From positions 1 to 43,907 of the forward strand of contig JAHEEC010000026.1 in assembly GCA_024640885.1 (NCBI GenBank): a DNA stretch of 43,907 nt, in the 5' to 3' direction. Positions 33,762 through 42,650 of this stretch are shown one piece after another; position 1 is the first letter of the stretch, and every line of letters starts with the position of its first letter. The DNA comes from Bacteroidota bacterium (lineage in GTDB: Bacteria > Bacteroidota > Bacteroidia > Bacteroidales > GCA-2748055). The notes beneath the pieces were generated by a model. The model saw only the letters and a list, made by a program, of their open reading frames with translations, was not told where the DNA came from and searched no databases. The position numbers and the translations under genes are program-made.

Positions 33762-34770
33762 CCTGATCCGAAAGAAACTGGCCCCCGTTGCCCGCAGGAT
33801 GGAGATGGAGAGATTGATCCGGCTCTCCGGACAACGTGATATATTTCCATTTTACCACGTGGTTTCCGGATTCCACCTGCCCCACGTCAGGCACCTTTAC
33901 AGGTACCGCCGCGAGGACGAATTTGAACGGGACCTTGAGGAGATGCTGCATTGGTTTGAACCCATTGGTTTTGGTGAATACCTGGAGGGGGAATCCCGGT
34001 CAAATGGTGCCGGGCGGGGAAAGCGAAAAAGAAGAATGGCGCTCTCTTTTGACGACGGCCTGGCGGAGTGTCACCAGGTGATTGCTCCGGTCTTAAAGAG
34101 AAAAGGGGTGCCGGCCACCTTTTTCCTGAACAATCATTTCATCGATAACAGGGGCCTCTTTTACAGGTATAAAGCCTCGCTGATCGCGGACCGGATTATC
34201 TCCGAATGCAAAGCCAGGGAGGCGGCTTCGGAATATTTGAAGATCCCGGAAGCGCAGGTGGTCAGGGCTGTCCTGATGGTCAGGCAGGATCAGCAGGCCC
34301 TGCTGGATGAACTGGCCAGGAAGGTGGATTTGAACTTTGTGGAATACTTACGGGAACAACCGGTCTACATGAATTCACAACAGGTGAGGGAGATGATTGA
34401 CTGGGGATTCGAAATAGGCGGGCACTCCCCCGATCATGCCGATTTTTCGTTGCTTGGGCCCGGCGAGATCACCGGCCAGATCACCACCAGCCTTGATGAC
34501 CTGCAGCAGCGGTTCGGGGTAACGACCCGCTATTTCTCGTTCCCTTTCACCAGCAACGGGATCCCGCGGGAACTGATCCATAATTTAGTGGACGAAAGGG
34601 TGGTGGAACTTCTGGTGGGGACTGCGGGATTGAAGAAGACCGGCAGGCGGGAGTTTGTCCAGAGGATTCCGGTGGAGAGCCTGGAGGTGCCCTCCATGGA
34701 TGTGCTCAGGACCGAGTACCTCTATTACCTGTTGAAAATGCCGCTTGGGAGGAACACCCTTCGCTATTAA
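33754..34770 (+). CDS. NodB-type polysaccharide deacetylase (CE4)
   Basis: The protein has 338 aa. ALSFDDGL (96-103) is motif 1, with the catalytic base Asp100 and the metal-ligand Asp101. GGHSPDHADF (222-231) is motif 2, with metal ligands His224 and His228. The sequence YFSFPFTSNG corresponds to the later motif. There is no signal peptide, so it is probably cytoplasmic or membrane-associated, as in some exopolysaccharide-synthesis deacetylases. A purine-rich AGGAGA (33747-33752) precedes the ATG. It removes acetyl groups from N-acetylated sugars. It overlaps the FemAB-like gene and ends tail to tail with the GNAT gene by 4 nt. Confidence 0.85.
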   Translation: MSDLIRKKLAPVARRMEMERLIRLSGQRDIFPFYHVVSGFHLPHVRHLYRYRREDEFERDLEEMLHWFEPIGFGEYLEGESRSNGAGRGKRKRRMALSFDDGLAECHQVIAPVLKRKGVPATFFLNNHFIDNRGLFYRYKASLIADRIISECKAREAASEYLKIPEAQVVRAVLMVRQDQQALLDELARKVDLNFVEYLREQPVYMNSQQVREMIDWGFEIGGHSPDHADFSLLGPGEITGQITTSLDDLQQRFGVTTRYFSFPFTSNGIPRELIHNLVDERVVELLVGTAGLKKTGRREFVQRIPVESLEVPSMDVLRTEYLYYLLKMPLGRNTLRY

Positions 34771-35852
34771 CCTGTAAAGACCACATCCCCATCCCCGTCC
34801 TGGATCGCAAGGGTACGGGGAACCGCTTCAATAAAATTCTTATGGGCGAAGAGCAGCTGGGGCATGGGCCGGACAGCCAGGAACCATTTTTTATATTCCA
34901 TGAGATTGAGAGCCAGTTCCGGATGGCGAATGGTGGTATAGGCGCAACCATTTGAGATCATGGTGCGCATGAGTTGTGCGGCCATTATGGGTAAGAGTCC
35001 GGGCTGATCGGTGAAGAGATAGGGCGCTGAAAGCTTCCGGTCATGGACCACCAGCCAGAGCAACCCCACGCCCCCCTCCCCGGGAAGGGTGAATTTCCAC
35101 AGGATGTTCTCAAACCTGCGGGCACCGTAGGAGAAGTGGTAATCCAGTGTGGGGGTCTCCTGCCCGGTGACCCACGGGTGATCCAGGATCCAGGAGAAGG
35201 TCCCGGCATCCCGGCGGAACAGGGAGTTTCCCCGGGATCTGTCAATGAGTTGTGTCAACCCGGGGTCGAAGGAGGTGATTCTTTCGATGCGGCACCGTAC
35301 AGGATCTGCATCCGGAAATTGCCTGAGCTTCCTCTCCTGTACCAGGTTCAGGAGGCTGTCCCCCGCATTCAGAATGGATCTGCCGCCAAGGCGGTCTCTC
35401 CAAAGCTCCCCGAAGGCCGACCTGAGGTGAAACCTCCAACCCTTCCTCTCCGCCAGCAGGGGAAACACTCCTGTCCGGTCATACACAGCCTTCGAGTCCG
35501 GGGCGTAGTTGGTGTACATCAGCCTTCCTTCCCATTTCGCCTCGGCCAGTTGAAGCAACCGGGTGGAAAGGCCCCTCCTTCTGTATCCGGGATCCACAAA
35601 GTTTCCGCTGAGCCAGGCAAACCTTTGGGGCATCCCGCTTTCATCATAGCAGCAGTCAGGCATCAAAGTCCGGTAAGCCACCAGCCTGCCTTCATGGTGC
35701 ATTTCAAAAAGGATGTGATCCGTTTGCTCCGCCCTCGGGTTTTTCAGGTAGGAGGCCAGGCGAAGAGGGCTCAGGGGTACTGTGGTGCCAGCTGAAAAAA
35801 GGGTTGTCACATGGGATTCCAGCTCTTCCAGGGTGTAGGACTTGGGATCCAT
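34767..35852 (-). CDS. GNAT-family N-acetyltransferase with long C-terminal extension
   Basis: The protein has 361 aa. The N-terminal ~140 residues are a GNAT domain with the acetyl-CoA loop VDPGYRRRGLSTRLL (86-100) and a following YTNYAPDSKAVYDRTGVF that matches the family's end. The remaining ~220 residues have no family I recognise. They contain SLFRRDAGTFSWILDHPW and an aromatic-rich beta pattern, perhaps a second degenerate GNAT lobe like those of two-domain acyltransferases. It lies 8 nt downstream of the ftsE-like gene on the same strand and is probably co-transcribed. The substrate is unknown. Confidence 0.7.
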   Translation of the reverse strand: MDPKSYTLEELESHVTTLFSAGTTVPLSPLRLASYLKNPRAEQTDHILFEMHHEGRLVAYRTLMPDCCYDESGMPQRFAWLSGNFVDPGYRRRGLSTRLLQLAEAKWEGRLMYTNYAPDSKAVYDRTGVFPLLAERKGWRFHLRSAFGELWRDRLGGRSILNAGDSLLNLVQERKLRQFPDADPVRCRIERITSFDPGLTQLIDRSRGNSLFRRDAGTFSWILDHPWVTGQETPTLDYHFSYGARRFENILWKFTLPGEGGVGLLWLVVHDRKLSAPYLFTDQPGLLPIMAAQLMRTMISNGCAYTTIRHPELALNLMEYKKWFLAVRPMPQLLFAHKNFIEAVPRTLAIQDGDGDVVFTG

Positions 35853-35860
35853 GGGAAGGA

Positions 35861-36574
35861 TTATTCGTTCTTTATCAACCTGTCGATATCTGCTTCGCTC
35901 AGGTTGGTCGGGATAAGTTTCCCGCCTTCACATTTCAGGGTCCTGGATGGGAAGCGCTTGATGAGGTTGTAGTTATGTGTGGCCATTAAGACCGCCCGTC
36001 CGCTTTCGGAGATGTAACGAAGGATTTTCATGATCTCTTCGGAGGTGGCAGGGTCCAGGTTGCCGGAAGGCTCGTCTGCAAGGATCACCTCCGGATCGTT
36101 GAGCAGCGCCCGGGCAATGACCACCCGCTGCTGCTCGCCGCCCGAAAGCTGGTGGGGCATCTTATATCCCTTGTATCCCAGGTTCACCTTTTCCAGTACC
36201 TCCGAGATCCGGTCCTTGATCTCTCCCTTGTTTTTCCAGCCCGTGGCTTTCAGCACAAACTCCAGGTTGCTGTCCACCGTCCGGTCGATCAGCAGTTTGA
36301 AGTCCTGGAAAACGATCCCGAGCTTTCTCCGGAGCAGGGGGACCTCTTTGCGTTTGATGTTTTCAAGGGAGAAACCCGAAACCTCCCCGGTGCCTTCCTG
36401 CAGGGGCAGTTCGGCATTCAGGGTTTTGATCAGGCTGGTCTTTCCGCTGCCAACCCTCCCGATGACATATACAAATTCACCCTTATCCATGGAAAAATTG
36501 ACCTCCGACAACACAATGTGGTCATCGATCGCAATCAACGCATTTTCCAGGGTGATGACATTGTCCATCGCCAT
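35861..36574 (-). CDS. ftsE: FtsE-like cell-division ABC transporter ATPase
   Basis: The protein has 237 aa. Walker A is GRVGSGKT (39-46), the Q-loop VFQDFKLL, the signature LSGGEQQRV, Walker [14 protein letters not shown], and the H-loop ATHNY. The NxRTVxxN-like region ([20 protein letters not shown]) and the [18 protein letters not shown] region are the Bacteroidota FtsE form. The start is ATG at 36574, with ATG at 36568 an alternative. FtsE with FtsX regulates peptidoglycan hydrolysis at the division septum. No ftsX lies in this window; the downstream partner is a GNAT gene instead. The protein is cytoplasmic and membrane-associated through FtsX. Confidence 0.85.
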   Translation of the reverse strand: MAMDNVITLENALIAIDDHIVLSEVNFSMDKGEFVYVIGRVGSGKTSLIKTLNAELPLQEGTGEVSGFSLENIKRKEVPLLRRKLGIVFQDFKLLIDRTVDSNLEFVLKATGWKNKGEIKDRISEVLEKVNLGYKGYKMPHQLSGGEQQRVVIARALLNDPEVILADEPSGNLDPATSEEIMKILRYISESGRAVLMATHNYNLIKRFPSRTLKCEGGKLIPTNLSEADIDRLIKNE

Positions 36575-36620
36575 ATCATTTTGAATATCCGGCTAAATTA
36601 AGAATTAATATTATACTAAA

Positions 36621-36642
36621 AATTAACATCTCTCTGTTAATT
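36621..36642. promoter_or_regulatory. Inverted repeat in the ftsE/TPR divergent region (candidate operator)
   Basis: AATTAAC (36621-36627) and GTTAATT (36636-36642) are perfect inverted 7-mers separated by the 8-nt ATCTCTCT. The surrounding 60 bases are very AT-rich. It sits midway between two divergent genes, where an operator would be expected, but could be chance in an AT-rich tract. Confidence 0.3.
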
Positions 36643-36681
36643 AAAAAGAAGCCGTGCCAAATGAGCCGCCTGTATTATTCG

Positions 36682-36689
36682 TACTTTTA
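36682..36689 (+). promoter_or_regulatory. Weak -7 box for the TPR gene
   Basis: TACTTTTA is one mismatch from TAnnTTTG and ends 19 nt before the ATG at 36709, similar to the spacing of other candidate boxes here. No TTTG is well placed upstream. Confidence 0.25.
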
Positions 36690-36708
36690 TCAAGTTAATC
36701 CCAATCAT

Positions 36709-39700
36709 ATGATCCATTTGAGAGCGCGCATCACAACCACCATATTTCTCATTTTATCCGTTGCCGTGCTGGGGCAGAAAAGTGCGGTGTACATCTATGG
36801 GGAAAATGACTACCTGAAGGGACTTGAACTCTATGAAAAGGAGAAATACGGGGCTGCCCGGCAGGTATTTGACCAGCTCCTTTCGGGAAATCCGGTTTCC
36901 ACTTCAGAGGTCCGGTCGGAGGCCTCCTTCTACCGTGCCATGTCGGCCGTGGAGTTGCGAAACGATGATTCGGAGTACCTGACCCATAAATTCATTTCAG
37001 AATATCCCGAGAGTCCCCATGTGAACGAGGCTGCTTTCAGGCTTGCCGATTTTTTCTATGACAAGAACAGCTGGGCCAAAAGCATCTCCTGGTACAACAG
37101 GGTGGACCGATACAAGCTGGACCGCGGTGAACTCTCCGAGTTTTACTTTAAAAAGGGTTACAGCTATTATATGAGGAACGATTTTGAGGAGGCCCGGGTC
37201 AATTTCTACGAGATCCTAGATGTGGACTCCCCTTTCAACGCCCCTGCCGTCTACTATTATTCACATATCCACTATGTGCAGGAAAATTATGAAACCTCGC
37301 TTATGGGATTCCGGAAGATCGACAGGGACCCCCTGTTCTCCAGCATCGCTCCCTACTATATCTGCCAGATCCTTTACATGCAGAAGAAATATGACGAGGT
37401 GATCGATTACGCCCCGGCCCTCATGGATTCTGTCTCCGATCGCAGGCTGGGGGAAATCGCCAAGATCCTCGGGGAATCCTATTTCATGCTTCAGCGTTAC
37501 AGTGAGGCCATTCCCTACCTGGAGACCTACCAGTCCCACGCGGCTGCATATACCATCCATGACAGGTACCAGCTGGCATTTGCATATTACAGCAACCAGG
37601 AATACGAGAATGCCAGGGTCCTGTTTGAGCAGATCAGTTACCGGAATACGGACATTGCACAGAGTGCCCTCTATCACCTGGCGGACTGTTATCTGAAGCT
37701 CGGGGACAAAAACAAGGCGCGCAGTGCATTTTCGCAGGCTTCCAAGATGGATTATGATCCGCGGATCCAGCAGGATGCATTGTTCAACTTTGCAAAGGTC
37801 ACTTTTGAGCTCTCCTACAATCCGTTCAACGAGGCCATCAGGGCCTTTGAACAATACATCAGGAGTTACCCTGCTGCCGATAACACGGATGAGGCATACA
37901 ACTACCTGGTCATGGCATACCTGGGGACAAGAAACTACAGCATGGCCATGGCTTCGCTGGAAAAGATCAGGATGCGGGATGAAAATGTGGACAGGGCCAC
38001 CCAGAAAGTTGCTTTCTACCGGGGGCTGGAACTTTATAAGAACCTCAGGTTCAATGAGGCAGTTAATTCATTCGAGGTATCCCTTGAATATGCCAGGTTT
38101 GACGGGGTAATTGCAACCCGGACCTACTTCTGGCTTGGAGAAGCAGCCTTCCGGACCGGAGATCGCCAGGCGGCCCGGATGTACTACGAGGAGTTCCTGC
38201 GGGATGAGCGTTCCCGGCAACAGGAAGAGTTTCCCCTCTGCCATTACTCCATGGGGTATCTTTTCTTTGATCAGGGGTCCTACAATGAAGCCCTGGACTG
38301 GTTTGAGAGGTACCTGAAGCTTTCCGGGAGCGCACAGAGTGCAACCACTGCGGATGCATATAACCGGATGGCTGATTGTTATTTTGTCCAGACCAATTAC
38401 ACCAGCGCCATCGAATACTATAACCGGAGCATTCAACAGGGCAAGGCAGATGCGGATTATGCCATGTTCCAGAAGGGATTTACGCTGGGGCTGCTGGACC
38501 GGACCAGGGAAAAAGTGGAGGTGCTCAACCAGCTGATCAAGGAACAGCCCGCTTCCAACTTTGTGGATGATGCACTCTACGAGATCGGAAGAAGTTACGT
38601 GGTCCTGGATCAACCTGCCCAGGCCCAGATATATTATGAGCGGGTGGTGAGTGAACATGCCAATTCAAGCTATGCCAACGGTGCCCTGAACCAGCTCGGC
38701 CTTATTTATTACAACCAGGGGAACTATGACAGGGCACTGACCTATTATCAACAGGTGGCCACCAATTATCCGGGAACACCTGAAGCGGACAATGCCCTGA
38801 CCAGCATAAAAAACATCTATGTCAGGAATGACAATGTGGACGGGTACCTGGCTTTTGTAACCGGACTGGGACAGGATATCACCCTTCGGGAACAGGATTC
38901 CCTTTCATACACCGCCGCGGAGATGGTGTACATGAAGGGAGATTGTGCACAGACCGTACGTGCCTTCCGTGACTACCTGGATGCATTTCCCAGGGGCAGG
39001 TTCCTGTTGAATGCCCATTATTACAAAGCCGATTGCCAGCTCAAACTTCAGCAGAATGAAGAGGCCCTTGAATCCCTGGACTTCATCATTGGTCAGCCCC
39101 GGAACATGTTTACCGAACCGGCCCTGATCGCCGCTTCCAAGATCAATTTCAGGCAGAAGGATTACAACCGGGCGGTGGATAATTACCGGGCCATGCTTGA
39201 TCTCGCCGAACAAAAGAGCACCATTTTCGACGCCCATGTGGGGCTGATGAGGTGCTACTTTGAATTGGCAGAGTATACCAATGCCATTGAAGCTGCCAGG
39301 CAGGTGCTTCAGATGGATAAACTCCAGGAGGAGTTTGTCAGGGAGGCTAATTTCAAGATAGCCAAGTCATTCCAGGAGCTGAATGAAGCGGATTTTGCAT
39401 ATGATTTCTTTAAGAAAGTGGCCCGTGAGGTGAACAGCAAGGAGGGGGCAGAATCAAAATATATGGTCATCGAGTACCTCTACGAAAAGGGCAATATGGA
39501 TGAAGCAGAAGAACAGGTATACAATTTTATCGAAATGAATACCCCCCACCAGTACTGGATGGGCATGGCTTTCCTGACCCTGTCGGACATCTATATCTCC
39601 AAGGATGATACCTTCTCTGCCATCAACTCCCTTCAGAGCCTGATCGATTACTATACCATCCAGGATGACGGGATCATCGCCAACGCCAGGCAACGGAAGG

Positions 39701-39759
39701 CTGCCCTGACCGAACAGGCAGAGGTTGATATTGCGCCGGGTACAGGAACAGTCCAGTAG
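36709..39759 (+). CDS. Large periplasmic tetratricopeptide (TPR) repeat protein
   Basis: The protein has 1016 aa from the ATG at 36709 (MIHLRARITTTIFLILSVAVLGQ), which gives a clean signal peptide. The in-frame ATG at 36661 would add 16 residues that spoil it. The rest is a chain of helical TPR and Sel1-like repeats; clear examples contain YYKKGYSYY-like, ALYHLADCYLKLGD, ALYEIGRSYVVLDQ, ALNQLGLIYYNQGNYDRAL and AYNRMADCYF units. TPR arrays bind partner proteins. The next gene, 8 nt away, encodes an outer-membrane barrel, so I infer a periplasmic scaffold or a partner for that barrel. It may belong to outer-membrane assembly or gliding/secretion machinery. Confidence 0.8.
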   Translation: MIHLRARITTTIFLILSVAVLGQKSAVYIYGENDYLKGLELYEKEKYGAARQVFDQLLSGNPVSTSEVRSEASFYRAMSAVELRNDDSEYLTHKFISEYPESPHVNEAAFRLADFFYDKNSWAKSISWYNRVDRYKLDRGELSEFYFKKGYSYYMRNDFEEARVNFYEILDVDSPFNAPAVYYYSHIHYVQENYETSLMGFRKIDRDPLFSSIAPYYICQILYMQKKYDEVIDYAPALMDSVSDRRLGEIAKILGESYFMLQRYSEAIPYLETYQSHAAAYTIHDRYQLAFAYYSNQEYENARVLFEQISYRNTDIAQSALYHLADCYLKLGDKNKARSAFSQASKMDYDPRIQQDALFNFAKVTFELSYNPFNEAIRAFEQYIRSYPAADNTDEAYNYLVMAYLGTRNYSMAMASLEKIRMRDENVDRATQKVAFYRGLELYKNLRFNEAVNSFEVSLEYARFDGVIATRTYFWLGEAAFRTGDRQAARMYYEEFLRDERSRQQEEFPLCHYSMGYLFFDQGSYNEALDWFERYLKLSGSAQSATTADAYNRMADCYFVQTNYTSAIEYYNRSIQQGKADADYAMFQKGFTLGLLDRTREKVEVLNQLIKEQPASNFVDDALYEIGRSYVVLDQPAQAQIYYERVVSEHANSSYANGALNQLGLIYYNQGNYDRALTYYQQVATNYPGTPEADNALTSIKNIYVRNDNVDGYLAFVTGLGQDITLREQDSLSYTAAEMVYMKGDCAQTVRAFRDYLDAFPRGRFLLNAHYYKADCQLKLQQNEEALESLDFIIGQPRNMFTEPALIAASKINFRQKDYNRAVDNYRAMLDLAEQKSTIFDAHVGLMRCYFELAEYTNAIEAARQVLQMDKLQEEFVREANFKIAKSFQELNEADFAYDFFKKVAREVNSKEGAESKYMVIEYLYEKGNMDEAEEQVYNFIEMNTPHQYWMGMAFLTLSDIYISKDDTFSAINSLQSLIDYYTIQDDGIIANARQRKAALTEQAEVDIAPGTGTVQ

Positions 39760-39767
39760 TGTTACAC

Positions 39768-41444
39768 ATGAAAATGATTGAGATGACAGATCTAAAAATA
39801 ACACCCCGAATCATATTGATGCTCTCCATGGCATGCCTTTTTACATATGCGGAGGGGCAGCAGGAGGAGGTGCGGGTGGTAAAGCCTTATTCTCCCACAC
39901 TTTCAGGTGCCAGCAAGATCGAATTGCTTCCGGCCCTGGATGAGGAGATCGACTATGAGCTTCCCGAGTTTCATTACCAGCTCTATCCTAAAAAGTATGA
40001 CAGCCAGTACAGGCTGGAGCCCATTAAGGCGGCACGGATGGTCAAGATGCCTTTGAAGAGGCTCTACAAGAGTGAGCTTACCCTGGGAATGGGGAATTAC
40101 ATGACCCCCCTGGCCGAATTGAGCTTTAACCAGCTCAGGTCCAGGAACGGAACCTTTGGCCTGCACCTGAAACACCACTCCATGAATGGCCAGGTTAAAC
40201 TGGAAAATGACATGAAAGCCGCTGCCGGATTTAATGAGAACCTCGCAGAAATCTACGGAAGCAGGTTCATGAAAAAAAGCGTGCTGGATTACCATGCCGG
40301 GGCCAGCTACAACACTTATGTCCACTACGGTGTGGATCCTGCACTTGATACGGTGCTTGAGAGGAAAGATGCAATTCATCCATTCTTCACCGCGGAGGGC
40401 GGACTGGGACTTCATTCCATGAATGCCGATTCTTTCCATTTCAACTACGACGCCTCCCTGGATTACTACTTTTTCACCCATGATTTTGACCAGCGGGAAC
40501 ATGGGACCAGCGGCCAGTTCAAATTTGATAAAAGTTTAAGCGTGGTGGATATCGCAGGCGACCTGGGAGGGGCATTCTATGGCCACTACCCTGACTGGGA
40601 TACGGTCATGGGACAGCATGTCATGTTCTGGCTCAATCCGCATGTGGCGAAAAGTTCAGCTGAGTGGAGGTTCACTGCCGGGTTTAATGCTTTCGGTGAG
40701 GTCAGGGACGGGGTTTTTACGCCCCATTTCTATCCCCGGGCATCGTTTCAGTTCAACATCGTAAAAGAGGTGATCGTCCCCTATTTTGGAGTGGATGGAA
40801 CCCTGGAATCAAACAATTTCCGAAAGATGGTGGATGAGAATCCCTACATGGTGCCCGGACTCTCGGTGCGTCCCACCAGCCACAAACTGATTGGATATGT
40901 GGGCTTAAAGGGGAAATTCTCCGACGCGGTGGGTTACAATCTTAAAGGGAGCTACCACATCATCGATGACCAGTACTTTTTCGTCAATGACACCTCCAAT
41001 TTCCTGATGAATCAGTTCACCGTGGTCTACGATGACATCACTCTTCTCAACCTGCACGGGGAGCTGTCGCTCCAGCCCACCGACGCGTGGAAGATCATCC
41101 TGGAAGGGAACTATTACAAATACACCCTGGTCCGCGAGGATCGTCCCTGGAACAAACCCACCTATGACCTCTCCCTGCTGGCCCGTTATAACATGGGAGG
41201 AAAGATCCTGGTCAATGCAGGAGTCTCGGCCATAGGCTCCAGGTACTATGAAAATTTCGTTCCGGATCTGGAGGAGACCCTCCCCATGACCATAGACGCA
41301 AACCTGGGGATCGAGTACCGCTACAGCAAGCTGCTCTCCTTCTGGGTCCGCTTCAACAACCTGGCTGCCCAGAAGTACTATCTCTACCACAACTATCCCT
41401 CCTACCGTTTCAGGGCCATGGTTGGACTCACATATGCGCTCTGA
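39768..41444 (+). CDS. Plug-less outer-membrane beta-barrel protein (TonB-dependent-receptor-like)
   Basis: The protein has 558 aa from the ATG at 39768 (ATGs at 39774 and 39783 are alternatives). The N-terminus has a signal peptide (IILMLSMACLFTYAEGQ). It begins with VRVVKPYSPTLSGASKIELLP, given here as VRVVKPYSPTL plus SGASKIELLP, a motif that looks like the leading segment of Bacteroidota barrels paired with TPR proteins. The body alternates hydrophobic and polar residues with many aromatic-ended strands (GTFGLHLKHHS, SYNTYVHYGV, FNYDASLDYYFF). It ends AMVGLTYAL, with an aromatic residue near the terminus. No plug domain is visible. It is likely an outer-membrane channel, receptor or assembly partner working with the TPR protein 8 nt upstream. 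Confidence 0.75.
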   Translation: MKMIEMTDLKITPRIILMLSMACLFTYAEGQQEEVRVVKPYSPTLSGASKIELLPALDEEIDYELPEFHYQLYPKKYDSQYRLEPIKAARMVKMPLKRLYKSELTLGMGNYMTPLAELSFNQLRSRNGTFGLHLKHHSMNGQVKLENDMKAAAGFNENLAEIYGSRFMKKSVLDYHAGASYNTYVHYGVDPALDTVLERKDAIHPFFTAEGGLGLHSMNADSFHFNYDASLDYYFFTHDFDQREHGTSGQFKFDKSLSVVDIAGDLGGAFYGHYPDWDTVMGQHVMFWLNPHVAKSSAEWRFTAGFNAFGEVRDGVFTPHFYPRASFQFNIVKEVIVPYFGVDGTLESNNFRKMVDENPYMVPGLSVRPTSHKLIGYVGLKGKFSDAVGYNLKGSYHIIDDQYFFVNDTSNFLMNQFTVVYDDITLLNLHGELSLQPTDAWKIILEGNYYKYTLVREDRPWNKPTYDLSLLARYNMGGKILVNAGVSAIGSRYYENFVPDLEETLPMTIDANLGIEYRYSKLLSFWVRFNNLAAQKYYLYHNYPSYRFRAMVGLTYAL

Positions 41445-41455
41445 TCCCGCGGGAT
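41444..41455. promoter_or_regulatory. Perfect 12-bp palindrome ahead of the AAA ATPase gene
   Basis: ATCCCGCGGGAT is perfectly self-complementary. It begins at the last base of the barrel gene's stop codon and lies 28 nt before the ATPase start. It could be a repressor half-site pair or the remains of a terminator stem. No clear TAnnTTTG box is present in the 39-nt gap. Confidence 0.35.
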
Positions 41456-41483
41456 GAAAGCGGTTCACTTATAACTGTCTTTT

Positions 41484-42650
41484 ATGTATTTACGCAAGTT
41501 CTCCTTTCGTGAAAATGCCGGCAAAAAGATTGAATGGCTCATTGACGATGTGAGCCTGGGAGAGATCAACCTGGTGGTGGGAAAAAATTCCAGCGGAAAG
41601 ACCCGGACCCTGAATGCCCTCTCCGACCTGGTGAGCATGGTCCGGGGCAAAGGGACCAGTGCCTCCGGCCCCGTATCCTACGAGTTGCTTTTCAGGAACA
41701 GTGAGAATATGATGAAATATGAGCTGGAGTATGACCTGGAGACCATCCGGATGGAACGGCTCTATGTGGAGGAGGAGCTTGTGCTGGAGAGGGGAGAGGG
41801 AGGGAGCGGGATCATCAAGTACGAAGCCACCCCGGGTTCTATTTTCCTTGAGTTTGAGATCCCACACGAGCAGCTGGCATGTTTTGCAAAGCGGGACAGG
41901 CTTCAACATCCGTTTATTGAGATCATCCATGGCTGGGCCATCAGCCTCCGCAGATTTGATTTCAGCGGGGACCTGGGCAAAACCAGGTATGCCCTGAAAT
42001 CGGCCTTCGAGGCAAAAGAGGTGGATTGGAGCATCACCAATAATTCACTGGTCCCCGTGATTACCATCGCCACCGAAGAATTCCCCGAATTCAGGGAACA
42101 GGTCGTGAAAGACATGCAGGGGATCGGATATGACCTGGAAGATTTTGGGATCATCCATTTCTCTGAACACTTCAGCCATTCCACCCAGGACCGCTATGCG
42201 GTCTATAACACAGAAGCAGGCCTGGAAAAACAGGTCACACAGCGAGACATGTCCCAGGGTATGTTCAGGGCATTTTCGGTCCTTGTACAGCTCAATTACT
42301 ACATCCTTTGCGGTCACAAGGGGTTTGTCATTATTGATGATATCGGGGAAGGACTCGACTTCGGCCGGGCCAAGCAACTGGTGCAATTGCTAATCGGCAA
42401 AGCCAAAAAATCGGGAATCCAGCTGATCATGTCCACCAACGATTCCTTCATTATGAATGCGGTGGATATCGAGAACTGGGCGGTGATCATGCGGGAAGGA
42501 AACAAGATCAGCCTTTACAATTACGAGAATTCCCGGGAGATTTTCGAAGAGTTTAAATTTACGGGCCTTAATAATTTTGATTTTTATGCCAGTGAGTTCT
42601 TCAGGTCCGGATTCAGGGAGGAGGAAAAGGGAGAGGATCCGGCTGAATGA
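41484..42650 (+). CDS. AAA-family (OLD/RloA-like) ATPase, candidate defence protein
   Basis: The protein has 388 aa. Walker A GKNSSGKT is at 33-40, right after a short N-terminal strand pair (MYLRKFSFREN), as in RecF/SMC-like AAA_15/AAA_21 ATPases. The middle (about 60-250) is a family-specific insert with no recognisable domain. The ABC-type signature is DMSQGMFRAFSVLVQL (255-270) and Walker B FVIIDDIGEGLDF (281-293) has D285/D286 and the catalytic Glu289. The sensor/switch position reads STND (317-320), where most relatives have a Thr-His-Ser. There is no C-terminal TOPRIM nuclease, unlike OLD proteins. The next gene starts inside its stop codon (ATGA) and encodes a TOPRIM-like protein. I infer a split ATPase-nuclease module. 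Direct evidence of defence is absent. Confidence 0.8.
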   Translation: MYLRKFSFRENAGKKIEWLIDDVSLGEINLVVGKNSSGKTRTLNALSDLVSMVRGKGTSASGPVSYELLFRNSENMMKYELEYDLETIRMERLYVEEELVLERGEGGSGIIKYEATPGSIFLEFEIPHEQLACFAKRDRLQHPFIEIIHGWAISLRRFDFSGDLGKTRYALKSAFEAKEVDWSITNNSLVPVITIATEEFPEFREQVVKDMQGIGYDLEDFGIIHFSEHFSHSTQDRYAVYNTEAGLEKQVTQRDMSQGMFRAFSVLVQLNYYILCGHKGFVIIDDIGEGLDFGRAKQLVQLLIGKAKKSGIQLIMSTNDSFIMNAVDIENWAVIMREGNKISLYNYENSREIFEEFKFTGLNNFDFYASEFFRSGFREEEKGEDPAE

